A stretch of 64,000 bases of DNA from Legionella lansingensis (GCF_900187355.1 NZ_LT906451.1:1609001-1673000), one strand, 5' to 3'. Positions 45,106 through 54,529 are shown, numbered from the stretch's first letter. Program-made: numbers and translations. The notes: a model not told the origin generated them from the sequence alone.

Positions 45106-45828
45106 CTACTGTTGTTTGCGTTTATGTTGCCGTGAACGTCTAAGGAGATTAAGCATCTCGACCCCTAAAGAAAAGCCCATGGCAAAATAAACATAGCCAC
45201 GAGGCACATGAAACGAAAAGCTATCAGCCACCAGAACCATTCCAATTAGGATTAAGAAGCTCAAAGCAAGCATTTTAACCGTTGGATGTTTATCAATGAA
45301 ACGACTCACCGGCTCACTGGCGTACAGCATGACCAAAATAGCACAAGTGATGGCGGTGGCCATTACCAAGAAATGCGTCGTTAGACCAATTGCTGTTAAC
45401 ACGCTATCAAGAGAGAAAATAATATCCATCAGAGCTACTTGAAATACCACCCCTTTAAACGTAACCCTTTTATTGTTTGAGATAGTGAGCTCCCTGGCAT
45501 CGCTTTCACCAACCTCGTAATGAATTTCCTGCGTTGCTTTGGCAATTAAAAAAGCTCCGCCAGCCATTAGAAATAAGTCGCGACCTGAGAAAGAAAAACC
45601 AAAGATGGTAAATAATGGGCTGGTCAACTTCACCAACCAAACCGCTGAGGCTAAAAGAAGAAGCCGAGTTACCCAAGCAAACGTTAACCCCCAGCGACGA
45701 GCATACTTACGTTGCTCTTTTGGCAATTTCTCCGTCAAAATTGACAAAAAGACTAAATTATCAATGCCTAGAACGATTTCTAAAACAGTTAACGCTGCAA
45801 GGCTTAAAATAATATCCAAAAACTCCAT
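45106..45828 (-). CDS. TerC-family membrane protein
   Basis: A 240-residue, seven-segment membrane protein of the TerC/YoaE family, linked in other bacteria to tellurite resistance, and more recently to manganese export during protein secretion. The signature acidic membrane residues are in LEIVLGIDNLVFLSILTEKLP (Glu and two Asp) and ALMDIIFSLDSVLTAIGL. The polypeptide ends in a basic tail (RRSRQHKRKQQ). It precedes hemJ by 1 nt, so the pair probably forms an operon. Confidence 0.9.
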   Translation of the reverse strand: MEFLDIILSLAALTVLEIVLGIDNLVFLSILTEKLPKEQRKYARRWGLTFAWVTRLLLLASAVWLVKLTSPLFTIFGFSFSGRDLFLMAGGAFLIAKATQEIHYEVGESDARELTISNNKRVTFKGVVFQVALMDIIFSLDSVLTAIGLTTHFLVMATAITCAILVMLYASEPVSRFIDKHPTVKMLALSFLILIGMVLVADSFSFHVPRGYVYFAMGFSLGVEMLNLLRRSRQHKRKQQ

Positions 45829-45893
45829 GGTTTATACTGATTCCTAATTTTAAAGATCGTTATTGTCCACTGTAACGTCCTAAAGGTAAATAA

Positions 45894-45922
45894 TTCACTT
45901 TTTCCCTGATCTGAGCTATACT
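45894..45922 (+). promoter_or_regulatory. Likely sigma-70 promoter of pcnB
   Basis: TTCACT (45894-45899) and TATACT (45917-45922) are separated by exactly 17 nt, 28 nt before the pcnB start codon. The -10 matches consensus at 5 of 6 positions, the -35 at 4 of 6. Confidence 0.6.
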
Positions 45923-45950
45923 TATGCCGCGTTAGGTAGGTCATTAAAGG

Positions 45951-47357
45951 GTGACGACAATAATTAAGTTAATCAAAAAACTGTTACGTAAATCAAGGAC
46001 CAGTCATCCACCTGTTGATGCGAGTTACATTATTCCACGTACTCAACACAAGGTTTCCAAAACAGACATTAGCATCAATGCTCTTAAAGTTTTGAATCGT
46101 CTCAATAGTGCAGGCTTTCAAGCTTATCTAGTCGGTGGCAGCGTTCGTGATCTTCTTTTAGGCAAAGCACCTAAAGACTTTGATATTGCTACAAATGCCA
46201 CGCCGACTCAAATTAAAAAATTGTTCCGTAATGCTCGTATTATTGGACGTCGTTTCAAATTAGTACATATTATCTTCCACCGAGACATCATTGAGGTTGC
46301 AACGTTCCGCAAGAGCAGTGAATCTGAGACTGAGGCACTCGAAGCTAATCAGTTGACAAATGAAAGAGGGATGCTAGTCCGTGATAACGTTTATGGCACA
46401 TTAGACGAAGATGCTTGGCGTCGCGATTTCACAGTCAATTCCCTCTACTATAACATCGACGATGCGACCATCGTTGACTTTACTGGTGGTGTTAACGATG
46501 TTGAGCAGCGAATACTACGCATCATTGGTGATCCGATCACTCGCTATCAGGAAGATCCTGTACGAATGTTACGTGCCATTCGTTTTAGTGCAAAATTACA
46601 TTTTAAACTTGCGGCGGAAACGGCTGCTCCTATTCCTAAACTAAGCCATTTGATTAAAGATGTTTCTGGCTCACGCTTATTTGATGAAATGACAAAACTA
46701 TACCAATGTGGTGAAGCCGAAACCGTTCATCGTCTGTTAGTTGAACATGGTTTGTTTTCTCATCTTTTTGAACAAACTGCGAATTTGATAGCCAACAGTG
46801 AATACCCAGTTAATGCTCTTCTTGGGATAGCGTTGGAGAATACAGACACTCGTGTTCGTGATGAGAAACCTGTTACACCAGCTTTTTTATTTGCTGTGTT
46901 ACTTTGGTTTCCTTTAAAAACCCGAGCTATCTTTCTCCAAGAAAATGAAGGGATGGACCCTCTACCTGCCCTTGAAAAAGCCATGACACATGTCATCATT
47001 GAACAAAATCGGATCATTACCATTCCAAGACGCTTTAGTCAAGTCATGCGAGAAATATGGTTACTGCAGTTTCGTTTTCCAAAACGTTTTGGGAATCGAG
47101 CCTTTAATCTTTTGCAACATCCCAGATTTCGTGCAGCTTACGACTTTATGGCTTTGCGTGCCTTAGCTGGAGATGAATCCCTTGAATTAGCACAATGGTG
47201 GACAACGTTTCAGGAGAGCGATGAAAAAGAGCAAGCTACGATGGTAGCAGCGCTTATGCCACAACAACTCCCATATAAAGCTCGAAAACGCCGTAAACCT
47301 AAAGTTGTATCTTCCCAAAACAGTGGTCATCCTGAACATAGTGAAGGCTCCTCTTAA
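45951..47357 (+). CDS. pcnB: Poly(A) polymerase I PcnB, with repeat-derived tail
   Basis: Adds A tails to RNA 3' ends, speeding decay. The GTG start at 45951 has AAAGG next to it. Nucleotidyltransferase motifs are AYLVGGSVRDLLLGKAPKDFDIATNA and RDFTVNSLYYNIDD; the RNA-binding region EDPVRMLRAIRFSAKL follows, then the C-terminal arm to about 458. Assignment as PcnB rather than CCA-adding enzyme rests on length (468), the folK neighbour and the basic tail KARKRRKPK. The last ten residues (GHPEHSEGSS) are encoded by an interspersed repeat that begins at 47325, so the natural tail has been replaced or extended. Confidence 0.92.
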   Translation: MTTIIKLIKKLLRKSRTSHPPVDASYIIPRTQHKVSKTDISINALKVLNRLNSAGFQAYLVGGSVRDLLLGKAPKDFDIATNATPTQIKKLFRNARIIGRRFKLVHIIFHRDIIEVATFRKSSESETEALEANQLTNERGMLVRDNVYGTLDEDAWRRDFTVNSLYYNIDDATIVDFTGGVNDVEQRILRIIGDPITRYQEDPVRMLRAIRFSAKLHFKLAAETAAPIPKLSHLIKDVSGSRLFDEMTKLYQCGEAETVHRLLVEHGLFSHLFEQTANLIANSEYPVNALLGIALENTDTRVRDEKPVTPAFLFAVLLWFPLKTRAIFLQENEGMDPLPALEKAMTHVIIEQNRIITIPRRFSQVMREIWLLQFRFPKRFGNRAFNLLQHPRFRAAYDFMALRALAGDESLELAQWWTTFQESDEKEQATMVAALMPQQLPYKARKRRKPKVVSSQNSGHPEHSEGSS

Positions 47358-47431
47358 ACTGGGGGAGATTCCTTTGGCTACGCTCAGAATGAATAGAAAC
47401 AATCTTGTCATCCCGAGGAGCTTGCGACGAA
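47325..47431. repeat. Interspersed palindromic repeat spanning the pcnB end and folK start
   Basis: The left part (GTCATCCTGAACATAGTGAAGG) pairs imperfectly with the right part (CCTTTGGCTACGCTCAGAATGA) around a centre CTCCTCTTAAACTGGGGGAGATT that forms its own hairpin (CTCC/GGAG). A further piece, GTCATCCCGAGGAGC-TTGCGACGAAATGA, runs up to the folK ATG. The GCTACGCTCAGAATGA core also occurs at 32679-32692. It provides the pcnB stop codon and may also supply the folK ribosome site (GAGGAG). Confidence 0.75.
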
Positions 47432-47884
47432 ATGAACCTTTGTTATCTTGGCCTTGGAAGTAATTTAAACTCACCAGAGCGTCAATTAAGACAGGCAATC
47501 CAGGCTTTGCGCCAATTACCTTCAACTTATTTACTTAAAGTTGCAAGATTTTATCGCAATAAAGCTTGGGGTCGTAAGGGTCAGCCTCGTTTTTATAATA
47601 CTGTTGCCTTAATACAGACTTGCCTCACTCCACAGCAACTGCTCTTAACCTGCCAAAAAATAGAGAGAAAACAAGGACGCATTCGTCACGTTAAATGGGG
47701 AAGCAGAACGCTCGACATTGATATTCTGCTTTATGGCTCATTAATAATAGAGTCTGAAAAGTTGATCATTCCGCATCCCAGGATGCATTTGCGGGATTTT
47801 GTCATACTCCCGTTGCTCGAAATTTGTCCGAAACCGATTACCGAAGACAAACGTTTAGCTGCAATTGTGCAAAAAAGAGCATAG
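47432..47884 (+). CDS. folK: 6-hydroxymethyl-7,8-dihydropterin pyrophosphokinase FolK
   Basis: A folate-synthesis enzyme moving pyrophosphate from ATP to hydroxymethyldihydropterin. The start at 47432 gives MNLCYLGLGSNLNSPERQL, the family opening; an upstream in-frame ATG at 47405 adds MSSRGACDE, which is simply translated repeat sequence. Motifs: VARFYRNKAWGRKGQPRFYNTVALIQT and KWGSRTLDIDILLYG with the metal-binding DxD, followed by IPHPRMHLRDFVILPLLEI. At 150 residues it has normal length. The pcnB-folK order is as in E. coli; panB is not next to it. Confidence 0.95.
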   Translation: MNLCYLGLGSNLNSPERQLRQAIQALRQLPSTYLLKVARFYRNKAWGRKGQPRFYNTVALIQTCLTPQQLLLTCQKIERKQGRIRHVKWGSRTLDIDILLYGSLIIESEKLIIPHPRMHLRDFVILPLLEICPKPITEDKRLAAIVQKRA

Positions 47885-48037
47885 ATAATTCTACGACCCC
47901 GATCCATCGTTTAACTGTGATTTATGACGTGCTTCGCACCTGCATCCTGAGACTATTGAAGGATTCATCAATTTAAGACTTTTCTAAAAGATCAACTACA
48001 ATTAGCCTATCAGGTATCGTTTTTAAGCGAGGGAATC

Positions 48038-48472
48038 GTGTACAAATGTATCCTACACGCAACGGACTTAAGTGAAAATCATTTTGATATCTGTAAAAAA
48101 GCTACCGAAATTGCCGCACTTTTTGGGGCGAAACTCCACTTACTTCATGTAATCGAACCGCCAACAAGTTTACAATTAGCCCAAAGCCTTGGATTCGCAG
48201 AGCTTGCCAATCCCGTTAAAGATGATGCTTTGACAGTCATGGCTTTATTAGGTGATGCTATGAATATCCCTACTGAACAGCAACATGTTGAGATCGGTTC
48301 GCTAAAGATGCATATTCTTGAGAAAGTAAAAGCACTTGGTTGCGGTTTGATTATCTTGGGCAGCCATCAGGCCAGTGCTGTGCCAGCATTTCTAGGAAGC
48401 ACTGCCTATGCAATGCTCCACCACGCGCCCTGCGACGTACTTACCCTGCGCACAAGTGCAGAATCGTTGTAG
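48038..48472 (+). CDS. Universal stress protein, UspA family
   Basis: A 144-residue cytoplasmic Usp-fold protein. The start is GTG with AGCGAGGG 5-6 nt upstream. It opens YKCILHATDLSENHFDICKKATEIA and shows the ATP-binding type G-2x-G-9x-G(S/T) pattern only in part (IILGSHQASAVPAFLGSTAYAMLHHAPCDVL), so it may belong to the UspFG-like ATP binders. Role: stress survival, exact function unknown. It is monocistronic. Confidence 0.85.
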   Translation: MYKCILHATDLSENHFDICKKATEIAALFGAKLHLLHVIEPPTSLQLAQSLGFAELANPVKDDALTVMALLGDAMNIPTEQQHVEIGSLKMHILEKVKALGCGLIILGSHQASAVPAFLGSTAYAMLHHAPCDVLTLRTSAESL

Positions 48473-48516
48473 AGCAGCTATATCGTTTTGACTGTGTTTG
48501 CGATAATGCCCAAATG

Positions 48517-49902
48517 TTACTTCTTTTTAACCCGTTTCATTAAACGTTTCTTCTTTTTAATCTGTCGTTGGGTAAGTTTATTCTTTTTATCTTTAAATGG
48601 ATTAACGCTTCCTTTAAATTCTAATTTTAAGGGTGTACCTACCAAGCCTAAATGGCTAACAAAAGCATTATTCAGATAACGTTTATAACTGTCAGGTAAC
48701 GACTCAAGCTGATTTCCATGAATAACTATAATAGGTGGATTATGGCCTCCAGCATGAGCATATCTTAATTTGATTCGACGGCCACGAACCATTGGCGGGG
48801 TATGTTGACTGACAACATCCTGTAACAATCGAGTCAACTTGGGAGTAGAAAAGGCCTGCATTGCCGAAGAATAAGCTTGTTCTATGTCCTTAAACAATAA
48901 CCCGACACCACTACCATGCAGCGCTGAGATAAACCGAATTTTAGCAAAATGAGCAAATTGCAAACGACGAGATAATTCAGCTTTAACCTTTTCCTTATGA
49001 TCATCGTCTAAACCATCCCATTTGTTGACCGCAATAACCAATGCTTTGCCAGCTTCAATAATAAAACCCAGCAAATGCAAGTCCTGCTCAGTTATACCCT
49101 CTTGGGCATCTAAAAGCATCATGCACACGTGGGATTCTTTAATTGACTGAAGCGTTTTGATGACGGAAAATTTTTCAATTTTTTCTTCAACACGTGCACG
49201 TCTGCGGATCCCCGCTGTATCAATCAAGATATACGGCTTTTCGTCACGGGCAAAGGGAACAGCAATGCTATCTCGCGTGGTCCCCGGCATATCATAAACG
49301 ACCACTCGCTCTTCACCCAGAATGCGATTAATTAAGGTAGACTTCCCTACATTTGGCCGACCTACAAAGGCGATTTTGATTGCTTTATTATCAGTCTCTT
49401 CTTGCAAGGATGGTGCAAAATCAGCAGTCAAATTGCTTAATAGGGTTTGCGTACCACGACCATGGGTAGCCGAGATTGGATATACTTCAGTGAATCCAAG
49501 TTCTTGAAATTCGGAGCAAGCAATTTCTTCGTCCATCCCATCGGTCTTATTAACAATCAGATAAATTGGTTTGCTGATTTTTCGTAACCGCTTGGCTATC
49601 TCTTCATCAACCCCAGTTAAGCCTGCCCGACCATCGACCAAGAATAAGATGATATTAGCTTCTTCCAAAGCCATTTCAGACTGCTTAGACATTAAGGCAT
49701 CTATTGCTAAATCATCAACCCCTACCCCACCAGTATCAATCACTATAAAGGGCTTCTGATTAAAATAAGCCTGTCCATACTGTCTATCTCGAGTCAACCC
49801 GGGAAAATCAGCCACTAATGCATCTTGAGTGTGAGTTAATCGATTAAATAAAGTCGATTTCCCCACATTAGGACGCCCAACAAGGGCAATAACAGGAACC
49901 AT
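48517..49902 (-). CDS. der: Ribosome-assembly GTPase Der (EngA)
   Basis: A double-domain GTPase for 50S subunit assembly. Two G1 motifs ([17 protein letters not shown] near residue 7 and [19 protein letters not shown] near 182), two G3 motifs (DTGGVG, DTAGIR), two NKxD motifs (NKTDG, NKWDG) and the C-terminal KH-like domain ([33 protein letters not shown]) are present. It ends in a very basic tail ([17 protein letters not shown]) that probably touches rRNA. It follows bamB by 3 nt. Confidence 0.96.
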   Translation of the reverse strand: MVPVIALVGRPNVGKSTLFNRLTHTQDALVADFPGLTRDRQYGQAYFNQKPFIVIDTGGVGVDDLAIDALMSKQSEMALEEANIILFLVDGRAGLTGVDEEIAKRLRKISKPIYLIVNKTDGMDEEIACSEFQELGFTEVYPISATHGRGTQTLLSNLTADFAPSLQEETDNKAIKIAFVGRPNVGKSTLINRILGEERVVVYDMPGTTRDSIAVPFARDEKPYILIDTAGIRRRARVEEKIEKFSVIKTLQSIKESHVCMMLLDAQEGITEQDLHLLGFIIEAGKALVIAVNKWDGLDDDHKEKVKAELSRRLQFAHFAKIRFISALHGSGVGLLFKDIEQAYSSAMQAFSTPKLTRLLQDVVSQHTPPMVRGRRIKLRYAHAGGHNPPIIVIHGNQLESLPDSYKRYLNNAFVSHLGLVGTPLKLEFKGSVNPFKDKKNKLTQRQIKKKKRLMKRVKKK

Positions 49903-49905
49903 TAA

Positions 49906-51066
49906 TTAACTCACAGAAAAACGATTTAATTTGCCATTGCTTGTTAGAACATAAATATTTTTACCAGAAACAGAGGGCGCAGTACCTACTGCACCACTTA
50001 ACTGCTCTCGGGAAACTAAATCCCCATTGCTCGTTGCAAGAACATGTAAAAGACCAGTTTTGTCACCAATAATTAAACGATTCCCCATTAATACCGGCTC
50101 CGTCAAACCTCGAGCTTTTAAAGCAACTTGTTTCCAATTTACTTGACCATTTTGCCTATTGATAGACCAAACTATATCTTCACTATCTGTTAGATAGAGA
50201 GAATGTCCGTCGATTGCCATGTTCTTATAGACTGATGCTGGCTTACGCCAGAGGAATTGACCGTCCTTTAATGATAACGCCCCAACATAACCCTGATAGC
50301 TCGCGAGATAAGCAATATCCCCACGAATGATTGGATCAGCATCTATATCAACTAAACGCTCAACATCGCTTGCGCCACTCGCGTAAGCAATACTGCGTTG
50401 CCAAACGAGCCGACCCGTTTGCAAATCAACTGCATCCATTTTGCCGTCGGAATAGCCAACGAGCACGAGTTGATCCCCAATAACGACTGGAGAGGAGCTG
50501 GCTTTTAGAATTAAACTGGGAGCCCCATGTTCAGAGACCCACAATTTTTCTCCAGACACAATATCAAAAGCATATAAATTTCCATCAATTGTTTTCGCGA
50601 TGACTTTACTATGTGCAATCACAGGCTTAGATAAAACTTCACTTGATACCTTGCTTGTCCATAATTCAGAACCATCAACCTGTTTTAATAATATGACCGT
50701 TGAGGCGTCTGTAGCGACAACAATCGATCCTGAAGATACACTAGGGCCGCTGACTATTCCGTTTGCCAACTTCTTAGACCAAAGCAATTTCCCGTTTGTT
50801 TTATCAACCGCTTCAATTAGACCACTAGCATCAGCTGTATAAATGACATTACCAACAATTTCAGGCTTCAACTTAAGGTTAGCGTTCGATTTCGCATTGA
50901 GGGGCACTGACCACTTTTGCTGTAATTTGACCTTAGGTTTAATGGGTTCTAACTCAGCTGGAGGCGGAGTATTGTCTTTCCCCAACATGTAATTATCCAG
51001 ATGATTACATGCTTGTAATAAAAGAACAGAGGCGACTAGAGCCAGAGTTTTTTTCATATTCGACAT
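49906..51066 (-). CDS. bamB: Outer-membrane assembly lipoprotein BamB
   Basis: A lipoprotein of the BAM complex that inserts beta-barrel proteins. The signal peptide and lipobox read TLALVASVLLLQAC (Cys20 of this start, or Cys17 from the internal ATG MKKTLAL). The rest is an eight-bladed beta-propeller with PQQ-like repeats: TNGKLLWSKKL, VDGSELWTSKV, VSGEKLWVSEHG, QTGRLVWQRSI, KDGQFLWRKPA, QNGQVNWKQVA. At 386 residues it matches the family. It lies between yfgM and der in the standard order. Confidence 0.95.
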   Translation of the reverse strand: MSNMKKTLALVASVLLLQACNHLDNYMLGKDNTPPPAELEPIKPKVKLQQKWSVPLNAKSNANLKLKPEIVGNVIYTADASGLIEAVDKTNGKLLWSKKLANGIVSGPSVSSGSIVVATDASTVILLKQVDGSELWTSKVSSEVLSKPVIAHSKVIAKTIDGNLYAFDIVSGEKLWVSEHGAPSLILKASSSPVVIGDQLVLVGYSDGKMDAVDLQTGRLVWQRSIAYASGASDVERLVDIDADPIIRGDIAYLASYQGYVGALSLKDGQFLWRKPASVYKNMAIDGHSLYLTDSEDIVWSINRQNGQVNWKQVALKARGLTEPVLMGNRLIIGDKTGLLHVLATSNGDLVSREQLSGAVGTAPSVSGKNIYVLTSNGKLNRFSVS

Positions 51067-51077
51067 AATGTGACCTC

Positions 51078-51896
51078 TTAAGCAGCTTGTGGATTAGATT
51101 TCTTGCGAACCTCTACTGCATCGGAGGATTGCCTCGCCGAAGCGGTACTCGAATCCTCATGTACTGACGCGTACGCTGCGGTTCTGCGCTCCGTTTCTCC
51201 TCGCACTTCTTTCCCTGCAGCGAGTGTTGAAAGAAGTCTATTACTGTCATCTCCCATCGATTGAGTGAGAGCAGCCAATTCATTTGTTTTCATTTCAAGG
51301 AAAAGATTGCCCATTCCATTGGTACGAACTTCGGTTATAGCTTCCTTATAAGAATTCATTGCTTGCTGATATTTTCCTGTTGCAGCATAGATATCACCTT
51401 TTAACTCATTAACCACGGGCATATAAGCGACATCATCTACCTTGGTCAGTTCGGCTAAAGCCCTATCATAAGCTTTCTCAGCAGCAAAAAGTCGGGCAAT
51501 CCGAATTTTAGCAACTTGTCTTAAGGCGATCATTCTTGAATGATTTGCAACATATTCTAGCGCTTCTCTCGCCTTATCGTATTTATCATGAGTGACATCC
51601 ACTTTCGCTAGAGTAAGGCGAGCAGCATCTGCATAAATTGTTTGCCCATATTCCTTTATCAACTGATTGGCGTAAGAGCGCACACGTTTGTTATCCTGAT
51701 TTGAAAAAGCAATCATCATTTGTTCATAAGCATTTGAGGCTTGCGAACTGATTTTGTATTGGTGCCAGGTCCAATATTTGTAGCCGGCGACTACAAGTAA
51801 TATTAAGGATAAAATTACTGTAATAACCGTGTTGTATTTTTGCCACCATTTTTTTATGGCTTCTAATTGTTCTTCTTCTGTCATATACATTGACAT
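51078..51896 (-). CDS. yfgM: YfgM-family ancillary translocon protein with an unusual C-terminal tail
   Basis: A membrane-anchored TPR-like protein that in E. coli binds PpiD and the SecYEG translocon. It has a cytoplasmic start (YMTEEEQLEAIKKWWQKYNT), one membrane segment (VITVILSLILLVVAGYKYW) and helical TPR-like repeats to about 220. It is 272 residues long against 206 in E. coli. The last about 45 residues (GKEVRGETERRTAAYASV...KKSNPQAA) are charged and of low complexity; the DNA for them (51090-51225) is much richer in G and C than the rest and has inverted GAGGATT/AATCCTC ends, so the tail is probably captured repeat sequence. Confidence 0.85.
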   Translation of the reverse strand: MSMYMTEEEQLEAIKKWWQKYNTVITVILSLILLVVAGYKYWTWHQYKISSQASNAYEQMMIAFSNQDNKRVRSYANQLIKEYGQTIYADAARLTLAKVDVTHDKYDKAREALEYVANHSRMIALRQVAKIRIARLFAAEKAYDRALAELTKVDDVAYMPVVNELKGDIYAATGKYQQAMNSYKEAITEVRTNGMGNLFLEMKTNELAALTQSMGDDSNRLLSTLAAGKEVRGETERRTAAYASVHEDSSTASARQSSDAVEVRKKSNPQAA

Positions 51897-51905
51897 ATCA
51901 ATCCC

Positions 51906-53189
51906 CTACTGTCTCTGCAGATAGTCTTGTAAGTACTTGAGCAAATCTTGTTGAAGAATCGTTACCTGCTCCTCATGCCTGCGCAAATTTTTTACACCAA
52001 TTTTATTAGTCCTTGCTTCATCTTCCCCAATGATGAGAGCAAAATCAGCTCCACTCTTATCCGCTTTTTTGAACTGACTTTTGAAGCTGCCCCCCACTGT
52101 ATTGGTGATAATCTGCCAATTGCTATTTTCATCCCTTAACATTTCAGCAAGCACTAACGCTTGCTGCATTGGGGTGTCGCCAGTAGCAATAATAAATAAA
52201 GATGGAAACTTTTCTGCCTCCAAAGAAATATTTAACGTCTCGAGCAATAGTAATAGACGTTCTTCGCCTATAGCAAAACCCACAGCTGGAGTTGGATCTC
52301 CACCTAACTGTTCGACCAATACATCATATCGTCCACCAGCACAAACTGTAGCTTGACTACCTAGTTTGTCAGTTACCCATTCAAAAACCACGTGACCGTA
52401 ATAATCCAGGCCACGCACTAAAAAAGGATTAATTGTATAAGATATCTCGAGAGCATTTAAACCCTCACACAAATCAAGGAAGCGCTTTTTACTGTCAGGA
52501 CCTAATGAATCGATCAACTGAGGCGCTTCCTTAAGCAAAACTTGCATGTCTGGATTTTTGCTATCTAGTATTCTCAGTGGGTTTCTATCTAAGCGTTTCT
52601 TGCTGTCTTCATCTAACTTGTCAAAATGAGCTTTAAAATAGTCAACTAATTTATTGCGATAATGACTTCTTTCAGCTATCTCACCTAAAGTGTTTATTTG
52701 TAATTCAACATGTTGGTCAATCTTTAGAAGTTTCCACAAACGCTGACACAGTGCAATGATCTCAAGTTCGATTGCCACACCACTGATGCCCAAAGCCTCA
52801 ACACCGAATTGATAAAATTGCCTATATCTACCTTTTTGCGGTTTTTCGTAGCGAAACATAGGCCCCATATACCATAGCTTCTGTTGCTGATTATGCAATA
52901 AACCATGTTCTAAACAAGCCCGCAAGCAACCAGCAGTTCCCTCTGGTCTTAGAGTTAAACTCTCTCCGTTGCGATCATTAAAGGTATACATCTCCTTTTC
53001 CACAATATCGGTCACTTCACCGATGGAACGTTGGAATAACTGAGTACTCTCTAGCAATGGAAAACGAATTTCGCGATAACCATACTGCAACATACATTGC
53101 GCGAAAGCTGCTTCTAATTGGCGCCACGAGGCTGTATCAGAGGGCAAAATATCATTCATGCCCCGTATCGCTTGAATTTTATCAGCCAC
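51906..53189 (-). CDS. hisS: Histidyl-tRNA synthetase
   Basis: Class II synthetase charging tRNA-His. Motifs: IRGMNDILPSDTASWRQLE, motif 2 LTLRPEGTAGCLRACLEHGL, YMGPMFRYEKPQKGRYRQFYQFGVEALG, the histidine A and B loops (LVRGLDYYGHVVFEWVTD) and motif 3 PAVGFAIGEERLLLLL. An anticodon-binding domain completes the 427 residues. It overlaps rodZ by 8 nt. Confidence 0.97.
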   Translation of the reverse strand: MADKIQAIRGMNDILPSDTASWRQLEAAFAQCMLQYGYREIRFPLLESTQLFQRSIGEVTDIVEKEMYTFNDRNGESLTLRPEGTAGCLRACLEHGLLHNQQQKLWYMGPMFRYEKPQKGRYRQFYQFGVEALGISGVAIELEIIALCQRLWKLLKIDQHVELQINTLGEIAERSHYRNKLVDYFKAHFDKLDEDSKKRLDRNPLRILDSKNPDMQVLLKEAPQLIDSLGPDSKKRFLDLCEGLNALEISYTINPFLVRGLDYYGHVVFEWVTDKLGSQATVCAGGRYDVLVEQLGGDPTPAVGFAIGEERLLLLLETLNISLEAEKFPSLFIIATGDTPMQQALVLAEMLRDENSNWQIITNTVGGSFKSQFKKADKSGADFALIIGEDEARTNKIGVKNLRRHEEQVTILQQDLLKYLQDYLQRQ

Positions 53190-53754
53190 CTTGATTCTCC
53201 AATGGGGTCAGCGGCCCGCTGTTACTGCTCGTCGAAAACATCGCTTGCATTTTGGAGAGATCCGTTAATTTGGTCTCTGATTCATTTTTACTTACGGTGG
53301 TCTCGTTTTGATTGCTCTTCACTGTGATAATTTGCTGTGTGTCTCTATTCTTATGCCACCAAATACCAACAGCAACAATGGCGGCAATGGCGATTAAACC
53401 TGTTAACCATCGCATAAACCGCTCGCCATGATTAGGCTCTCGCTTACTTTGCCATAAAGCCTTTTCCAATTTTCTTTCAGCGGTATGCATGCTGTTGTAC
53501 ATAGCAAGCAAAGGTTCAGGTGAAATCCCAAGTAATTTGGCATAAGCACGTATATAGCCTTTAATAAAGACAGGCTCAGGCATTTGATGATAGCTATCTG
53601 ACTCGAGCAATTCAATAATCCTGACTCTTAAGTGCAACTTACCAGCCACATATTCCTGACTGTATCCTTTTTTTTCACGTACCCGCGCTAACTGCATGCC
53701 AGGTTTCTCGTGTTGATCATTATGAACTTCATCCATTGCTACTGTTGTATTCAT
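53182..53754 (-). CDS. rodZ: Short RodZ-like HTH membrane protein
   Basis: A cytoskeleton-linked cell-shape protein in the RodZ family. Residues about 20-85 form an XRE-type helix-turn-helix (GMQLARVREKKGYSQEYVAGKLHLRVRIIELLE, then YIRAYAKLLGISPEPLL), which in RodZ binds MreB. One membrane segment follows (WLTGLIAIAAIVAVGIWW). The periplasmic part is only about 55 residues and lacks the beta domain of E. coli RodZ (337 residues in all, 190 here). It overlaps pilW by 26 nt and hisS by 8 nt. Either the family is naturally short in this genus or the 3' part was lost. Confidence 0.85.
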   Translation of the reverse strand: MNTTVAMDEVHNDQHEKPGMQLARVREKKGYSQEYVAGKLHLRVRIIELLESDSYHQMPEPVFIKGYIRAYAKLLGISPEPLLAMYNSMHTAERKLEKALWQSKREPNHGERFMRWLTGLIAIAAIVAVGIWWHKNRDTQQIITVKSNQNETTVSKNESETKLTDLSKMQAMFSTSSNSGPLTPLENQGG

Positions 53755-54529
53755 TTCTTGCTCCGGTATAGTCCGTGAAATTGGTTATGTCAGCTAAATG
53801 TTTTTGATAGTTTGCAGCAAGCCTTACCTTACCTGCTTGTCGAGCAGACTTGATCGCCATTTCTAGCAAAGTCGGATCATTATAAGAAAGATCAGAATAT
53901 TTTTGTAAATGACTCAATGCCGTATTTGCATGCTTCTGTTTTAGCTCAATGGCAACTAATTCATACAGTGATTGCTTGCGTTTTGGATCCTGTTCCAGTG
54001 CTTTGGCAAAATAGTTCTTCGCCTTGGAATAATTCGGAATAGCTGCTGCACAAAGGCCCGCATTTTCATAAGCAGCTGCGGTGTAAATATAGTGCACGTC
54101 TTTCGCTGCTTTTAAGAAATAACGCTCTGCATCCGCATAGTGCCCAAGACGACATAAAAAAGTGCCGTAATTATTTAATTGAGTTCCACTATTGGGTGCC
54201 AATGATAATGCTTTTTGATAATAAGTTCGCGCTTCCTTGATATCACCTGTTTTTTCAAGATAATAGGCCATGGCCACATTGGCATCGGCAGAATTTGGAG
54301 CTAAATCCAAAGCAGCTAACAACTTTCGTTTTGCCCGTGGCATATCCCCCTGTTTTAAATAAGCCATCCCTAATTGCGTATTATAAACAGCTGCCTCATT
54401 GTGCTTTTGCTGAGCATGGACAGTTTCTTCCGACTTGATTCCTTTACCGTGCTGGCATGCCAGTAAAAATAACAAACTTAAAAGGGGCAAAAAGCGCAAT
54501 ACATTCAACACAATTATCACATAGCGCAA
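53729..54529 (-). CDS. pilW: Type IV pilus biogenesis/stability lipoprotein PilW (PilF)
   Basis: An outer-membrane TPR lipoprotein needed for PilQ secretin assembly. The signal peptide and lipobox read LRFLPLLSLLFLLAC (about Cys25). Tetratricopeptide repeats follow: AVYNTQLGMAYLKQGDMPRAKRKLLAALDLAPN, ADANVAMAYYLEKTGDIKEARTYYQKALSLAPN, TQLNNYGTFLCRLGHYADAERYFLKAA, AAYENAGLCAAAIPNYSKAKNYFAKALEQDP. The position upstream of rodZ and downstream of rlmN is the standard one. The 204 bp between it and rlmN contain a family B repeat. Confidence 0.92.
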   Translation of the reverse strand: MRYVIIVLNVLRFLPLLSLLFLLACQHGKGIKSEETVHAQQKHNEAAVYNTQLGMAYLKQGDMPRAKRKLLAALDLAPNSADANVAMAYYLEKTGDIKEARTYYQKALSLAPNSGTQLNNYGTFLCRLGHYADAERYFLKAAKDVHYIYTAAAYENAGLCAAAIPNYSKAKNYFAKALEQDPKRKQSLYELVAIELKQKHANTALSHLQKYSDLSYNDPTLLEMAIKSARQAGKVRLAANYQKHLADITNFTDYTGARNEYNSSNG

